Source of the DNA: Verrucomicrobiia bacterium
GTDB lineage: Bacteria > Verrucomicrobiota > Verrucomicrobiia > Opitutales > Opitutaceae
Reading direction: 5' to 3'
Length of the DNA stretch: 50,279 nucleotides
Assembly (NCBI GenBank): GCA_011525695.1
Contig: WYBX01000006.1
Coordinates: forward strand, 1-50,279
The translations under genes were made by a program, and so were the position numbers. The notes under the pieces are model-generated. The model was not told the DNA's origin and made no database searches. It saw nothing but the letters and a program-made list of their open reading frames with translations. This document shows positions 42,874-50,279 of this stretch, in pieces; the first letter of the stretch is position 1; every line of letters starts with the position of its first letter.

Positions 42874-44262
42874 TCACTCCGAACCTTTGGCTGTGTCCTT
42901 CAGCCGGTAGCGAATGTAGTCGCGGGTGACACCCAGCCGCCGCGCAGCGGCTGAAACATTCCCGCCCGAGAGGGCAAGGGCGCGCTGAATGAGTGCGTCG
43001 ATCGCGGTATCCAGCGAGAAACCCGTCTCCGGCAATTCAAAATCCGGGCTGACCCAGGCACCCGCCACGGCCGACCCCGAATCGGTCGGCACCACGGGGA
43101 GTGAGGAAAAGGTGAGCTGGTCGTCATCGAAGACGAGCGAGCGTTCGATTTCGTTGGCGAGTTCCCGTACGTTCCCCGGCCAGTGGTAGGCCGTCAGCCG
43201 CTTTCGGCCCAGAGGCGGGATCGGTCGCGGCGGCAGCCCGTAATTCCTGGCAACGCGCGCCACCAGGGCCTCCGCCAGCGTGATCACGTCCTCACCCCGC
43301 TCACGCAAAGGCGAGATTCGGACGCGGAACAGATCCAGCCGGTGGAGCAGGTCTTCGCGAAAACGGCCCGCCGCCACGAGTTCGCGCAGGTCGGCATTGG
43401 TCGCGGCGATGATTCGCGCGTCGATCGGCAGCGTCCTGTTTCCACCGACCCGGCGGATGGTGCGATCCTCGATCGCCTTCAGCAGCTTCGCCTGGAGGGC
43501 GAGTGACAGGCTGGGCAGCTCGTCCAGGAAAAGGGTGCCGCCCTCGGCCGCCTCCAGGAGCCCGATCCGGGCCTCCCGCGCGTCGGTGAAAGCGCCGCGC
43601 TCGTGCCCAAAAAGCTCCGACTCCGCCAGCGCTTCCGGCAAGGCGGAACAGTTGACCTCGATCAACGGCCCGTCGGCGCGCGGGCCGCGGCGGTGGAGCC
43701 AGCGCGCAAGGCTGGTCTTGCCCGTGCCGGTCTCGCCCTCGATCAGCACGGGCGGAAGCGGCCCCTGCACGCGGCGGTCGGCTCCAATGATCTTGCCGAG
43801 CTGGGTTTCTACATTCTTGAGCGCCGAACCGAAGAAGAAGGATTCTCCGGAGGCCTGCTGTGCCTCCCGGTGCTGCTGCCCGCGCTTGGTGCCGCGGTCC
43901 CTTCGCGCGCGCGCGAGCCGCACCGCGAGTTCGTCGAGATCGAACGGCTTCACGACGTAGTCCGAGGCCCCGAGCCGCATCGCCTCGACCGCACCCGCCA
44001 CGCCGCCCTCGCCGGTCATGATGACGACGACCACGCTCGCGGGAATCGCCTTCTCCTCCAGCAACGCGAGGCTGCGACCATCGGGCAGGTTCACGTCCAG
44101 GAGCGCAAAATCGAAGCTGAGGTTGCGGAGGGCCTCGCGCGCGCCGGCAATCGTTGCAGCCTGGGTGAGTTCGACGCCGTCCTTTTCGAGATACGACGCA
44201 ATCCGGCGCCGCAACAACGGTTCGTCCTCGAGCAGGAGCAGACTGGATCCGGAAAGCTTCAT
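42874..44262 (-). CDS. sigma-54-dependent response regulator, NtrC family
   Basis: 462 residues. Receiver domain (about 6-120) with ED at 12-13, D56 in LLDVNLP and K105 in VVKPFDLDEL. AAA+ domain with Walker A GETGTGKT (176-183), the sigma-54 contact loop GAFTDA (223-228, instead of GAFTGA), Walker B GTLFLDELP (242-250) and the arginine-finger region FREDLLHRLDLFRV. Fis-type DNA-binding helix-turn-helix at the C-terminus (ALALSGGNVSAAARRLGVTRDYIRYRLKD). By family it is phosphorylated by a sensor kinase and then drives sigma-54 RNA polymerase. The kinase encoded 3 kb downstream, behind the sigma-54 promoter, is the likely partner. The gene stops 151 bp before that promoter. Confidence 0.94.
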   Translation of the reverse strand: MKLSGSSLLLLEDEPLLRRRIASYLEKDGVELTQAATIAGAREALRNLSFDFALLDVNLPDGRSLALLEEKAIPASVVVVIMTGEGGVAGAVEAMRLGASDYVVKPFDLDELAVRLARARRDRGTKRGQQHREAQQASGESFFFGSALKNVETQLGKIIGADRRVQGPLPPVLIEGETGTGKTSLARWLHRRGPRADGPLIEVNCSALPEALAESELFGHERGAFTDAREARIGLLEAAEGGTLFLDELPSLSLALQAKLLKAIEDRTIRRVGGNRTLPIDARIIAATNADLRELVAAGRFREDLLHRLDLFRVRISPLRERGEDVITLAEALVARVARNYGLPPRPIPPLGRKRLTAYHWPGNVRELANEIERSLVFDDDQLTFSSLPVVPTDSGSAVAGAWVSPDFELPETGFSLDTAIDALIQRALALSGGNVSAAARRLGVTRDYIRYRLKDTAKGSE

Positions 44263-44316
44263 GGCCGCATCGTGGTCACGTTCCGCTTGAATCCCGGCGG
44301 CGCAACGCGGAAATGC

Positions 44317-45054
44317 TCAGGGCCGCCGCCCAAAAAGCTCCCACATCAGGACCGCAGCAGCGACCGAAACGTTGAGCGATTCAACCGAACCGCTGCCCGG
44401 AATGGTGACCAGCCGCGAACAGGCGGCGGCGACCTCCGGAGACAACCCGTGCTCCTCATTGCCGAGCACCAGCGCGACAGGTTTCGCCCCATGGGCGGCG
44501 GCCTCGGGACGCCCGCCCCGCGTCGCTGCGCCGATCACATCGTAACCGGCCGCCACCAGTTGGGCGGCAAAACCGGCCAGATCCGGCACGCGAAGAATCT
44601 CGACGGCCTCGAGTCCGCCTTCCGCCACCCGGTGGGCCGACTCGCCCGGAAGCGCCGAGTCGGCGTGCAGCGGCAGCACGATCCGCGGCACGCCAAAGAA
44701 GCCGGCCGTGCGCGCGATGGCGCCCAGATTGTGGGCATTGCCGATCCGGTCGAGCAGCAGCAGGGGCGCGCGCCGGGCAACCCATGATTTCAACTCGGCC
44801 GGAAGCGGTGCACGCAGCACCGGAGCCGGCACGACCGCCACGATGCCGCCATGATGCACGGTACCCGCAATCTTCTCGAGTTCGGCTGGCTCGACACACC
44901 GGTACACCTTCTTTGCGGCCGCGAGCGCCTTGCAGATTATTCCGATCTTCCGGCCCGTCGCATAATCGAAATAGAGCCGCTGGATCGAACCGGCGTCGCG
45001 TGTAAACCGGGCTCGCACCGCAGCGAGTCCGCAGATCTTGAGTTCCGGTTTCAT
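44317..45054 (-). CDS. TrmH/SpoU family RNA 2'-O-methyltransferase
   Basis: 245 residues from ATG 45054, which overlaps the stop of the upstream gene (ATGA, 45054-45051). A substrate-binding N-terminal domain (about 1-95, KICGLAAVRARFTRDAGSIQR) precedes the SPOUT catalytic domain. The three motifs are LLLDRIGNAHNLGAIARTAGFFGV, PVALVLGNEEHGLSPEV and VTIPGSGSVESLNVSVAAAVLMWE, which form the trefoil-knot SAM site. Closest to the RlmB/TrmH group by the N-terminal domain; the exact nucleotide modified cannot be told. Coupled translation with an RlmM-like gene suggests both act in 23S rRNA maturation. Confidence 0.9.
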   Translation of the reverse strand: MKPELKICGLAAVRARFTRDAGSIQRLYFDYATGRKIGIICKALAAAKKVYRCVEPAELEKIAGTVHHGGIVAVVPAPVLRAPLPAELKSWVARRAPLLLLDRIGNAHNLGAIARTAGFFGVPRIVLPLHADSALPGESAHRVAEGGLEAVEILRVPDLAGFAAQLVAAGYDVIGAATRGGRPEAAAHGAKPVALVLGNEEHGLSPEVAAACSRLVTIPGSGSVESLNVSVAAAVLMWELFGRRP

Positions 45055-46103
45055 CGCTTCGTCCATCCCACCACGGTGAATTCCTCTCGATCGTGATACA
45101 GGTGCCGGATCCGGAGACCGGCCGCATGCCGCGTCAAGGGCGAGACGGGCGACTCCAGTTCCCGCAGCAGCGCGATCGGGTCCACCCGGCCAAACTTGAG
45201 ATTAACCACGAACCTCCGGCACCAGCTTTGGGCCAGCCACGGCTCCACCAGGTGCTGCAACACATGGTGCGGCTCCTCCACCAAGTCGCAAAACAGCCAG
45301 TCGAAACCTCCCGGGCCCGGCGTGAAGCCAAAGGCATCCTCCCGCCGGTGGTCGATCCGGGGGTGCCCGTCCGCGCCCCCTTTCAGCGGGCCGTTGTCCA
45401 CCGCCACCACCTGCGCCCCGCGCCTGGCCGCGCTATACGCCCAGCCGCCCGGCGCCGCGCCGAGATCGCAGACGGTCTCTCCGGCCTGCGGTTCCCGACC
45501 AAGCACGATGTAGGCCTCCTCCACTTTCAAGTAGGACCGCGACGGCGCCAGCTCGTCGTCCGCCATCCGCTGCTGGCCCTGAACGAAGGCCGCACGCGAC
45601 ACGAACAACCGGCCGAAATCGGCGAAGAATACGAATAGCCCGTGCACCGGACCCACTCCGCGCGGCAAATCCGGCCGGGCAAGCTTCGCGACGCGGGCCA
45701 GTCTCCGTTTCAGCCGGATACCGAACGCCGACTCGACGGCACTGATCCTCCGCCCCAGCCCCACCTCACCTGCCGGGCCGCGCCAGATGCAGGGCCAGGC
45801 CACCTCGATCCGCTCGCCGCGCACCGCTTCGAAAAAATCCTCCGCCACGCGGTCGGCGAGTGCATTGACGGAGTCTGCTCGAATTTCGACCGGAGCGTCG
45901 AGCTGCAGGTGCGCGAAGACCAGGCTGGAGGGAAACCACGGCCGACCTTCCGCGCCGGCCTGCGCCGCCACCGGCTCCGGAGCGCCGCTCGCAGCTGCGA
46001 CCCGCACCCAGCCGGGTCCGGTTTCGAGCGCCGCCATCCCACGGAGCTCCGCCAGCTCACGGGCGAGCAAGCCTTCGTAACCAGCCTGGCAGGTAAGCAG
46101 CAC
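45051..46103 (-). CDS. RlmM-like 23S rRNA 2'-O-methyltransferase
   Basis: 350 residues. An N-terminal THUMP-like part (LTCQAGYEGLLARELAEL and the region to about 180) is followed by an FtsJ/RrmJ-type Rossmann domain: SYLKVEEAYIVLGREPQAGE, VCDLGAAPGGWAYSAARRGA (SAM site), WLFCDLVEEPHHV, VVNLKFGRVDP, YHDREEFTVVGW. The K-D-K-E catalytic tetrad is visible as K in SYLKVEE, D in FCDLVEE, K in NLKFG and E in REEFTV. RlmM methylates C2498 of 23S rRNA in E. coli; the same site here is inferred. The gene overlaps the downstream TrmH gene by 4 bp. Confidence 0.88.
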   Translation of the reverse strand: MLLTCQAGYEGLLARELAELRGMAALETGPGWVRVAAASGAPEPVAAQAGAEGRPWFPSSLVFAHLQLDAPVEIRADSVNALADRVAEDFFEAVRGERIEVAWPCIWRGPAGEVGLGRRISAVESAFGIRLKRRLARVAKLARPDLPRGVGPVHGLFVFFADFGRLFVSRAAFVQGQQRMADDELAPSRSYLKVEEAYIVLGREPQAGETVCDLGAAPGGWAYSAARRGAQVVAVDNGPLKGGADGHPRIDHRREDAFGFTPGPGGFDWLFCDLVEEPHHVLQHLVEPWLAQSWCRRFVVNLKFGRVDPIALLRELESPVSPLTRHAAGLRIRHLYHDREEFTVVGWTKR

Positions 46104-46543
46104 GTGTTCGAACGTGCCCGGCCGGCGCCCTGCGGCGATCCCAAAGTCTGCGCCCGACGGCGCGAGCCAGCACGGCCGCTCTTAGTTGCCTCCCGTTACC
46201 TTCCGTTAGCCTCCAACCATCTTAAAGTGGCAGCCGCAACCGAACAAGCAACGAGCATCGAGTAGAGAGTAGCGAGACACGCAGCCCATCGATTTCATTG
46301 GCCGTGACGGAGCACGGCCCTCCATGAGTCCAATTCCGATTCCTGGATTCGAAGACACATTCCTGGAGGGACGACCTCCGCGTCGTCCGTCGGTGCAATA
46401 TGCTTTTCGTTCAGAACTTGCGGCCGTGGCGGAGCACGGCCCTCCAGGTGATGAAAATCGTCGCGAGAATGCGCGCTCCGGATTCATAGGAGCGCTGCCA
46501 GATGTGTGATGGACGCGGCGGCCGCCGCGAGCAAAGCCCGGGG
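46104..46543. repeat. family A mosaic repeat in the RNR-RlmM gap
   Basis: From about 46270: CGCAGCCCATCGATTTCATT linker, GGCCGTGACGGAGCACGGCC (module 4, about 46301-46320), CTCCATGAGTCC, the linker GATTCCTGGATTCGAAGAC, CATTCCTGGAGGGACGACC and TCCGCGTCGTCC (module 3), then GGCCGTGGCGGAGCACGGCC (module 4 again, about 46423-46442). The block of about 80 bp from 46301 is almost the same as 6697-6776. The remainder of the gap holds no convincing gene. Confidence 0.85.
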
Positions 46544-49147
46544 TCAGATGATCTCACACGCGCCGCCGGCACAGGCGACGGTCTGCTTGAGCTCGGTCTC
46601 GTCCGATTCCTCGTGCATCTGGGTGTAATCGACGCGGTACGGCCGCAACGCATTCCAGCGCGCCACATCCGCTTCGCTTCCCACCTCCTCGCGCGGGGCC
46701 TGGGCATAAGCCTTGTCCCCTGCATCCTGGAGCAGCGAAATGCCGGTGAAGAACCGGCGGTTGGCCCAGATGAAATCCGCCACCTCATCCCACTCTTCCG
46801 GCCGGACGGTGCAGGTATTCGAAACATTGTGATGCAGCGTGGGCGAGCGCGAGCCGGGATCCCCGCCCGGCACCACCCACGACTGCTGCACCAGCTTGAC
46901 CAGCTCGAGGAACTGGATTGCCGTGAGCTCCTTGCGGAGGATCGCCTTCTTCGGCGCCTCCACCGGGAACGTGATCACGTCGTCCGTCTCCGGATTGTAC
47001 ACGGAGGTCTCCGTCATCTGCGGGTTCGTCTGCTTGAAGAACGCATACACCGGCTCCTTGCGGTTGGCCTGGACCCGGCGGAAATACCGCCGGGCATGAT
47101 GCGGATGAATCCCGGAGGCCGCGTTCAGGATGAGGCTCGCGGTTCCTTCCGGCTTGGTGGTGGACAACTTCGCCGCCGGCCGGATGCCAATGGCAGCGGC
47201 CATCAGCCGGTTCGTCGCGCGGCACAATTTGGCGCCGCGAGTGAGCGTGTCGGGATCGAACAACACGCCCGGGTTGTCCATGAACCCGCAGATCGAGACC
47301 CCGAGCAGCGCATCATGCTCGTTCAGCAGCCGCGTCACCGCGCCCAGATACGGCATGTCCGTGTAAGCGGCCTGCAGCGTGCCAATCACGGTGGCCGCGA
47401 TGCAGGCCTCGAAAAACGCCGTCTCGGTTGTCGCCGCCCGCCCGTTGATCGTTGTCAGGTTGCAGTGCTGGAAACCGGAGAGTCGCGTCGTGCCCGGAAG
47501 ATCGCCCTTGTAACCCGACGCATAGAGCCGGCTCAACTCGTCCGACGACAGCTCCCAGTCCACGACCGGCAGCAGGCTGATTTCCGCACAGGGGTTGCAG
47601 CCCGCGTCCGGATGATCGCAGAAGAAGAAACCCGGTTCGCCGAACTCCTTCTGCGCCTTGAACAGCTTGCGGAAATGCTCCGCATTGCGATCGCTGCGCG
47701 AGAGGACCGCGGAGTTGTTCGAAGCGGCCCGCTGCGGGTGCTTCTCGAACCAGCGGCCCGTCTTGGCGTTCATCATCTCCTCATCGTCCGGCGAGAACAG
47801 GCAGATCGTGGCGGAGCGCCGGATGCCGCCGGCAAGGACCGCCTTCGCGATGAACATGTTGATATCGTAGACCTCGATTGGCCGCAGCGCACGGCCCGCG
47901 GCCTGCTCCAGGATCTCGTCGACCCGGGTCAGCGCCTTCTTCAGCGGCAGGTGACCGGGGGCCTTGCCGCCGGAGGTCCGCAGCGGCGTGCCGCGCGGCC
48001 GGATGGCCGAAAAGTCGAATTCGACCTTGCGCCCCTCGTAGTAGGAAAGCACCAGCGCGTGCAGCGCATCCGACCATCCCTCGATCGTGTCCGCGACGTG
48101 GAAGTGTTCGACCGGCAGTTCGTTCTCGGCCTTGCGCAGCGGCAACGCCGGCAGCATCGCCACGTGGTGCTTCTGCACCGAAAATCCGACGCCGCAGCCG
48201 CTGAGCAGCAGGAAGAAATACTCACGGAAGAACTCCACGCGATCGACGTTCCCGAAGCTGCAGTTGAACATCCGGCTGTGGTTCTTGAGGATGGCCTCCC
48301 CGCCAAATTGCATCGAGCGCATGCTCGGCAAGACCTTCTTCGCCGCGACCTGCGCAAAGACTTCGCCAATCACCTCGCCGACGCGGCGGCCGCCCAACGT
48401 CCGCGCCAGCAGCCCGGCCTCATCGCCGGCCAGTGCCACCACGTCAGCCGGCAGGGTGTCCGGCAGCACCTGATCCACCCGGGCGGCAAAGAACCCCAGG
48501 TGCATGTCGCGGACGCGCTCCACCCCCTCGGTGAAAAGCTCCCGCCGGCCAAGCTCCGGCCGATATCGGGCATACTTCGCCATGGCGATGTAGTCGGCCA
48601 TCCCGTTGTCCACATAATGGACCAGCCGGCGTTCCGACTGGCGGGCCCGGTAAAGCACAAATGCCCGCGCCATGTCCCAATGGCCGGCGGCCGCGATGGC
48701 CTTTTCGGCGGCGTCCTGCACCTGCTCGATCGAAGGATGACGGCCGTCGCGATAATACAGCTCGAGCATCTGCGAGACCGAGGCGGCGATCCGGGTGACC
48801 TCCATGAACGCCTCGCTGTCCAACCCGAAGCAGGCCAGGATGTCGTCGCGATAGGGATTGGGCGCGTTCTCGGTCCGGACCTCGTGGAACGCGAGCGCGA
48901 TGGCGCGGGTGACCTTGTTCAGGTCGAACCGTGCCCGCGAGCCGTCGCGCTTGATCACCATGCGCTCATCCGCCGGGATCGCCCGGTTCAGGAGCTGTGC
49001 GCCATGCCGCCGGTGCGAGCCCCCGTGGCCTCCGCGGCCATGGCCCGCAGCGGCGAACGTGCCGGACGCAGGCGCCTCCTCGGGGATCACGCTGGCGCGA
49101 TCGGCGGCGGTGGCACGGGCAGTGGCAGGGAGCAGGGAAGTGGGCAT
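46544..49147 (-). CDS. adenosylcobalamin-dependent ribonucleotide reductase, class II, monomeric RTPR-like
   Basis: 867 residues. A low-complexity His/Gly-rich start (to about 60) is followed by an ATP-cone domain (RMVIKRDGSRARFDLNKVTRAI, about 62-150). The catalytic barrel shows FNCSFGNVD, LLLSGCGVGFSVQKHH, INMFIAKAVLAGGIRRSATICLF, CNPCAEISLLP (thiyl-radical region), GFQHCNLTTING, STTKPEGTASLIL and the C-terminal redox pair ACAGGACEII. These are the motifs of B12-dependent ribonucleoside-triphosphate reductases; no small (radical-generating) subunit gene is present. It supplies dNTPs without oxygen dependence. A palindrome resembling an NrdR box lies 79-96 bp upstream of ATG 49147. ATG 48961 is an alternative start. 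Confidence 0.88.
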   Translation of the reverse strand: MPTSLLPATARATAADRASVIPEEAPASGTFAAAGHGRGGHGGSHRRHGAQLLNRAIPADERMVIKRDGSRARFDLNKVTRAIALAFHEVRTENAPNPYRDDILACFGLDSEAFMEVTRIAASVSQMLELYYRDGRHPSIEQVQDAAEKAIAAAGHWDMARAFVLYRARQSERRLVHYVDNGMADYIAMAKYARYRPELGRRELFTEGVERVRDMHLGFFAARVDQVLPDTLPADVVALAGDEAGLLARTLGGRRVGEVIGEVFAQVAAKKVLPSMRSMQFGGEAILKNHSRMFNCSFGNVDRVEFFREYFFLLLSGCGVGFSVQKHHVAMLPALPLRKAENELPVEHFHVADTIEGWSDALHALVLSYYEGRKVEFDFSAIRPRGTPLRTSGGKAPGHLPLKKALTRVDEILEQAAGRALRPIEVYDINMFIAKAVLAGGIRRSATICLFSPDDEEMMNAKTGRWFEKHPQRAASNNSAVLSRSDRNAEHFRKLFKAQKEFGEPGFFFCDHPDAGCNPCAEISLLPVVDWELSSDELSRLYASGYKGDLPGTTRLSGFQHCNLTTINGRAATTETAFFEACIAATVIGTLQAAYTDMPYLGAVTRLLNEHDALLGVSICGFMDNPGVLFDPDTLTRGAKLCRATNRLMAAAIGIRPAAKLSTTKPEGTASLILNAASGIHPHHARRYFRRVQANRKEPVYAFFKQTNPQMTETSVYNPETDDVITFPVEAPKKAILRKELTAIQFLELVKLVQQSWVVPGGDPGSRSPTLHHNVSNTCTVRPEEWDEVADFIWANRRFFTGISLLQDAGDKAYAQAPREEVGSEADVARWNALRPYRVDYTQMHEESDETELKQTVACAGGACEII

Positions 49148-49225
49148 GAGTCGGTCAGATCAGGTTGAAGCGGTGGACGCGCAAAAAATTGGGGCGCTGT
49201 GGTGTTGGCGCTAGCGCGACGGGAT

Positions 49226-49243
49226 GCCACTACTGCTAGTGGC
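49226..49243 (-). promoter_or_regulatory. candidate NrdR box upstream of the ribonucleotide reductase
   Basis: GCCACTACTGCTAGTGGC (49226-49243) is a 7+7 palindrome with a 4-nt centre. In the core, ten of sixteen positions agree with the NrdR consensus aCaCwATATaTwGtGt in a GC-rich form. On the minus strand it is preceded by TTGACC (about 49258-49253), a possible -35, and further upstream by TATAAT (49288-49283), a possible -10 of an alternative start. No second box of the usual pair is clear. Confidence 0.5.
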
Positions 49244-49492
49244 TGGCGTCGCGGTCAACCCCTACCTGTTGTGGAGGCAGAATTATAAAAACCAATGATG
49301 GCGGATGGGACCCGGGCCACGGACGCCCCCCCTTTTTCAGTGGTAAAGCGTCCGGGAATCGTTCGTGGCAACAGCAATTTTTGAACAGCAAGAAACGCGC
49401 GGCCAACCGGCGTCACCCGGCCGCCCAGACGGGCGGCTGGCGCGGGGCGGATTCTCCCGGAAGCCGCGGCGCCACGGCAACCGAGCCGGTGG

Positions 49493-50269
49493 GTGCAGGT
49501 CTTTTTCGGCATGGGCCCCAACGAACCGTGGACAGCCGCGCCCTTCATCCCCCGACGGCGCACCTTGAGTTCGCTGCGCCAGGCTGCGCATTCGTGCCGC
49601 GGCTGCCCCTTGTGGAAGCGCGCCACGCAGACTGTGTTTGGCCAGGGTCCCAGCCGTCCGGCGTTGCTGGTGGTCGGCGAACAACCCGGGGACCGCGAGG
49701 ATCTCGCCGGCCGGCCCTTCGTGGGGCCTGCCGGACGCTTGCTCGACCAGGCGCTCGCCGCCGCAGGCATCGCCCGCGACGAAGTGTATTTCACCAATGC
49801 GGTCAAGCACTTCAAATGGGCGCCCTCCGGAAAGCGCCGACTGCACCAGAAACCCGGTGCGAGGGAAATCGCGGCCTGCCGTCCGTGGCTGGAAGCCGAG
49901 TTGGAGGTGCTCGCCGCGCCGGTGGTCGTCACGCTCGGCGCCACGGCGGCGCGATCCCTCCTCGGGCCCGCGTTCCGCGTGACGCGCGAGCGGGGCAAAA
50001 TCCTGCGGGGGCTTCCCTGGGCCGGCGCCGTGGTCGCGTCCATCCATCCCGCGGCAATCCTGCGCGGGGATCCGCTGGAGCGTGCGCGCGCGCTCGAGCA
50101 GTTCGTGGCGGATCTCCGCGTGGCCGCGGCGCTGCTCCCCAAGGCCCGCGAGAGACCCAACCCGGCGAAGCCGGAACCAATGTTGAGGGGCGGCCATAGG
50201 GGTGCGACGGGCATGCGGACGGCCCATCCCCGCCGGGTTGGTAAGCGCCAAGCGAGTGCCAACACGTGA
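49493..50269 (+). CDS. UdgX family uracil-DNA-binding protein/glycosylase
   Basis: 258 residues from GTG 49493, or 252 from ATG 49511. The family signature is clear: CRGCPLWKRATQTVFGQGP, then VVGEQPGDREDLAGRPFVGP and AGRLLDQAL, VYFTNAVKHFKWAPSGKRRLHQKP and ACRPWLEAEL, LGATAARSLLG, and SIHPAAILRGDP. The loop KRRLHQKP is the UdgX-specific insertion, with the His that forms the covalent link to DNA in studied members (RRIH there, RRLH here). Cys of CRGC and ACRPW are cluster ligands in this superfamily. It acts on uracil in DNA. It diverges from the ribonucleotide reductase; its usual radical-SAM repair partner is not visible before the window ends. Confidence 0.93.
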   Translation: MQVFFGMGPNEPWTAAPFIPRRRTLSSLRQAAHSCRGCPLWKRATQTVFGQGPSRPALLVVGEQPGDREDLAGRPFVGPAGRLLDQALAAAGIARDEVYFTNAVKHFKWAPSGKRRLHQKPGAREIAACRPWLEAELEVLAAPVVVTLGATAARSLLGPAFRVTRERGKILRGLPWAGAVVASIHPAAILRGDPLERARALEQFVADLRVAAALLPKARERPNPAKPEPMLRGGHRGATGMRTAHPRRVGKRQASANT

Positions 50270-50279
50270 TGGCAAGGGC

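Noticed and set aside
49148..49492. Cobalamin riboswitch upstream of the B12-dependent reductase
   Set aside because: I could not find a B12-box-like core or the expected long fold; only a short palindrome and AT-rich promoter-like bases are seen.

Overview
The window is about 50 kb of GC-rich chromosomal DNA. The gene families point to a verrucomicrobium of the Opitutaceae type: a very large PVC-type heme-binding dehydrogenase/HEAT protein, a TAT-exported Gfo/Idh/MocA oxidoreductase, a PL10-like pectate lyase, DUF748, a class II ribonucleotide reductase, and many secreted beta-propeller proteins. This placement is inferred from families; there is no rRNA gene or other phylogenetic marker, and I saw no tRNA, phage or IS transposase gene.

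Layout. 1-4.8 kb: the start of a gene cut by the window edge, a NarL-type two-component pair with a 4-bp overlap, a coiled-coil protein, and a NatAB-type ABC exporter. 5.3-6.4 kb: DUF748 protein. 7.0-9.9 kb: three pilin-like genes (PilV/PilW/PilX type) with a strong inverted repeat in the first gap. 10.0-12.2 kb: a Ski2-like helicase with a Cys cluster. 12.7-15.6 kb: a large secreted Ig-like/propeller protein. 15.9-17.1 kb: rsgA. 17.9-23.1 kb: the PVC cytochrome-type protein and a cyclic-nucleotide-sensor histidine kinase. 23.3-25.9 kb: flavin reductase, NTF2-like protein, thioesterase, propeller protein. 26.5-30.2 kb: deoC plus two aldehyde dehydrogenase genes that look like a split ALDH16, suggesting deoxyribose-phosphate breakdown to acetaldehyde and then acetate. 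30.9-33.5 kb: stand-alone DsbD N-domain protein and pectate lyase. 33.9-35.8 kb: a compact AAA ATPase plus TOPRIM-like pair, candidate defence genes, beside the fossil C-terminus of a molybdopterin oxidoreductase. 36-39.5 kb: oxidoreductase and PQQ-like propeller. 39.6-44.3 kb: a signalling locus (small secreted repeat protein, beta-barrel, histidine kinase, NtrC-type regulator) with a near-consensus sigma-54 promoter. 44.3-46.1 kb: two overlapping RNA methyltransferase genes. 46.5-49.1 kb: ribonucleotide reductase with a palindrome resembling an NrdR box upstream. 49.5-50.3 kb: UdgX.

Nearly every long intergenic gap is filled by dispersed palindromic repeats. Family A is a mosaic of four short hairpin modules joined by conserved linkers. 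Family B is a roughly 200-bp nested palindrome. A third arrangement is a tandem array with a 61-62 bp period. They explain most of the spurious open frames in the gaps and false N-terminal extensions of real genes.

The two most interesting loci are the sigma-54 operon at 39.6-44.3 kb, which looks like a self-contained envelope-sensing circuit, and the ATPase/TOPRIM-like pair at 33.9-35.8 kb.
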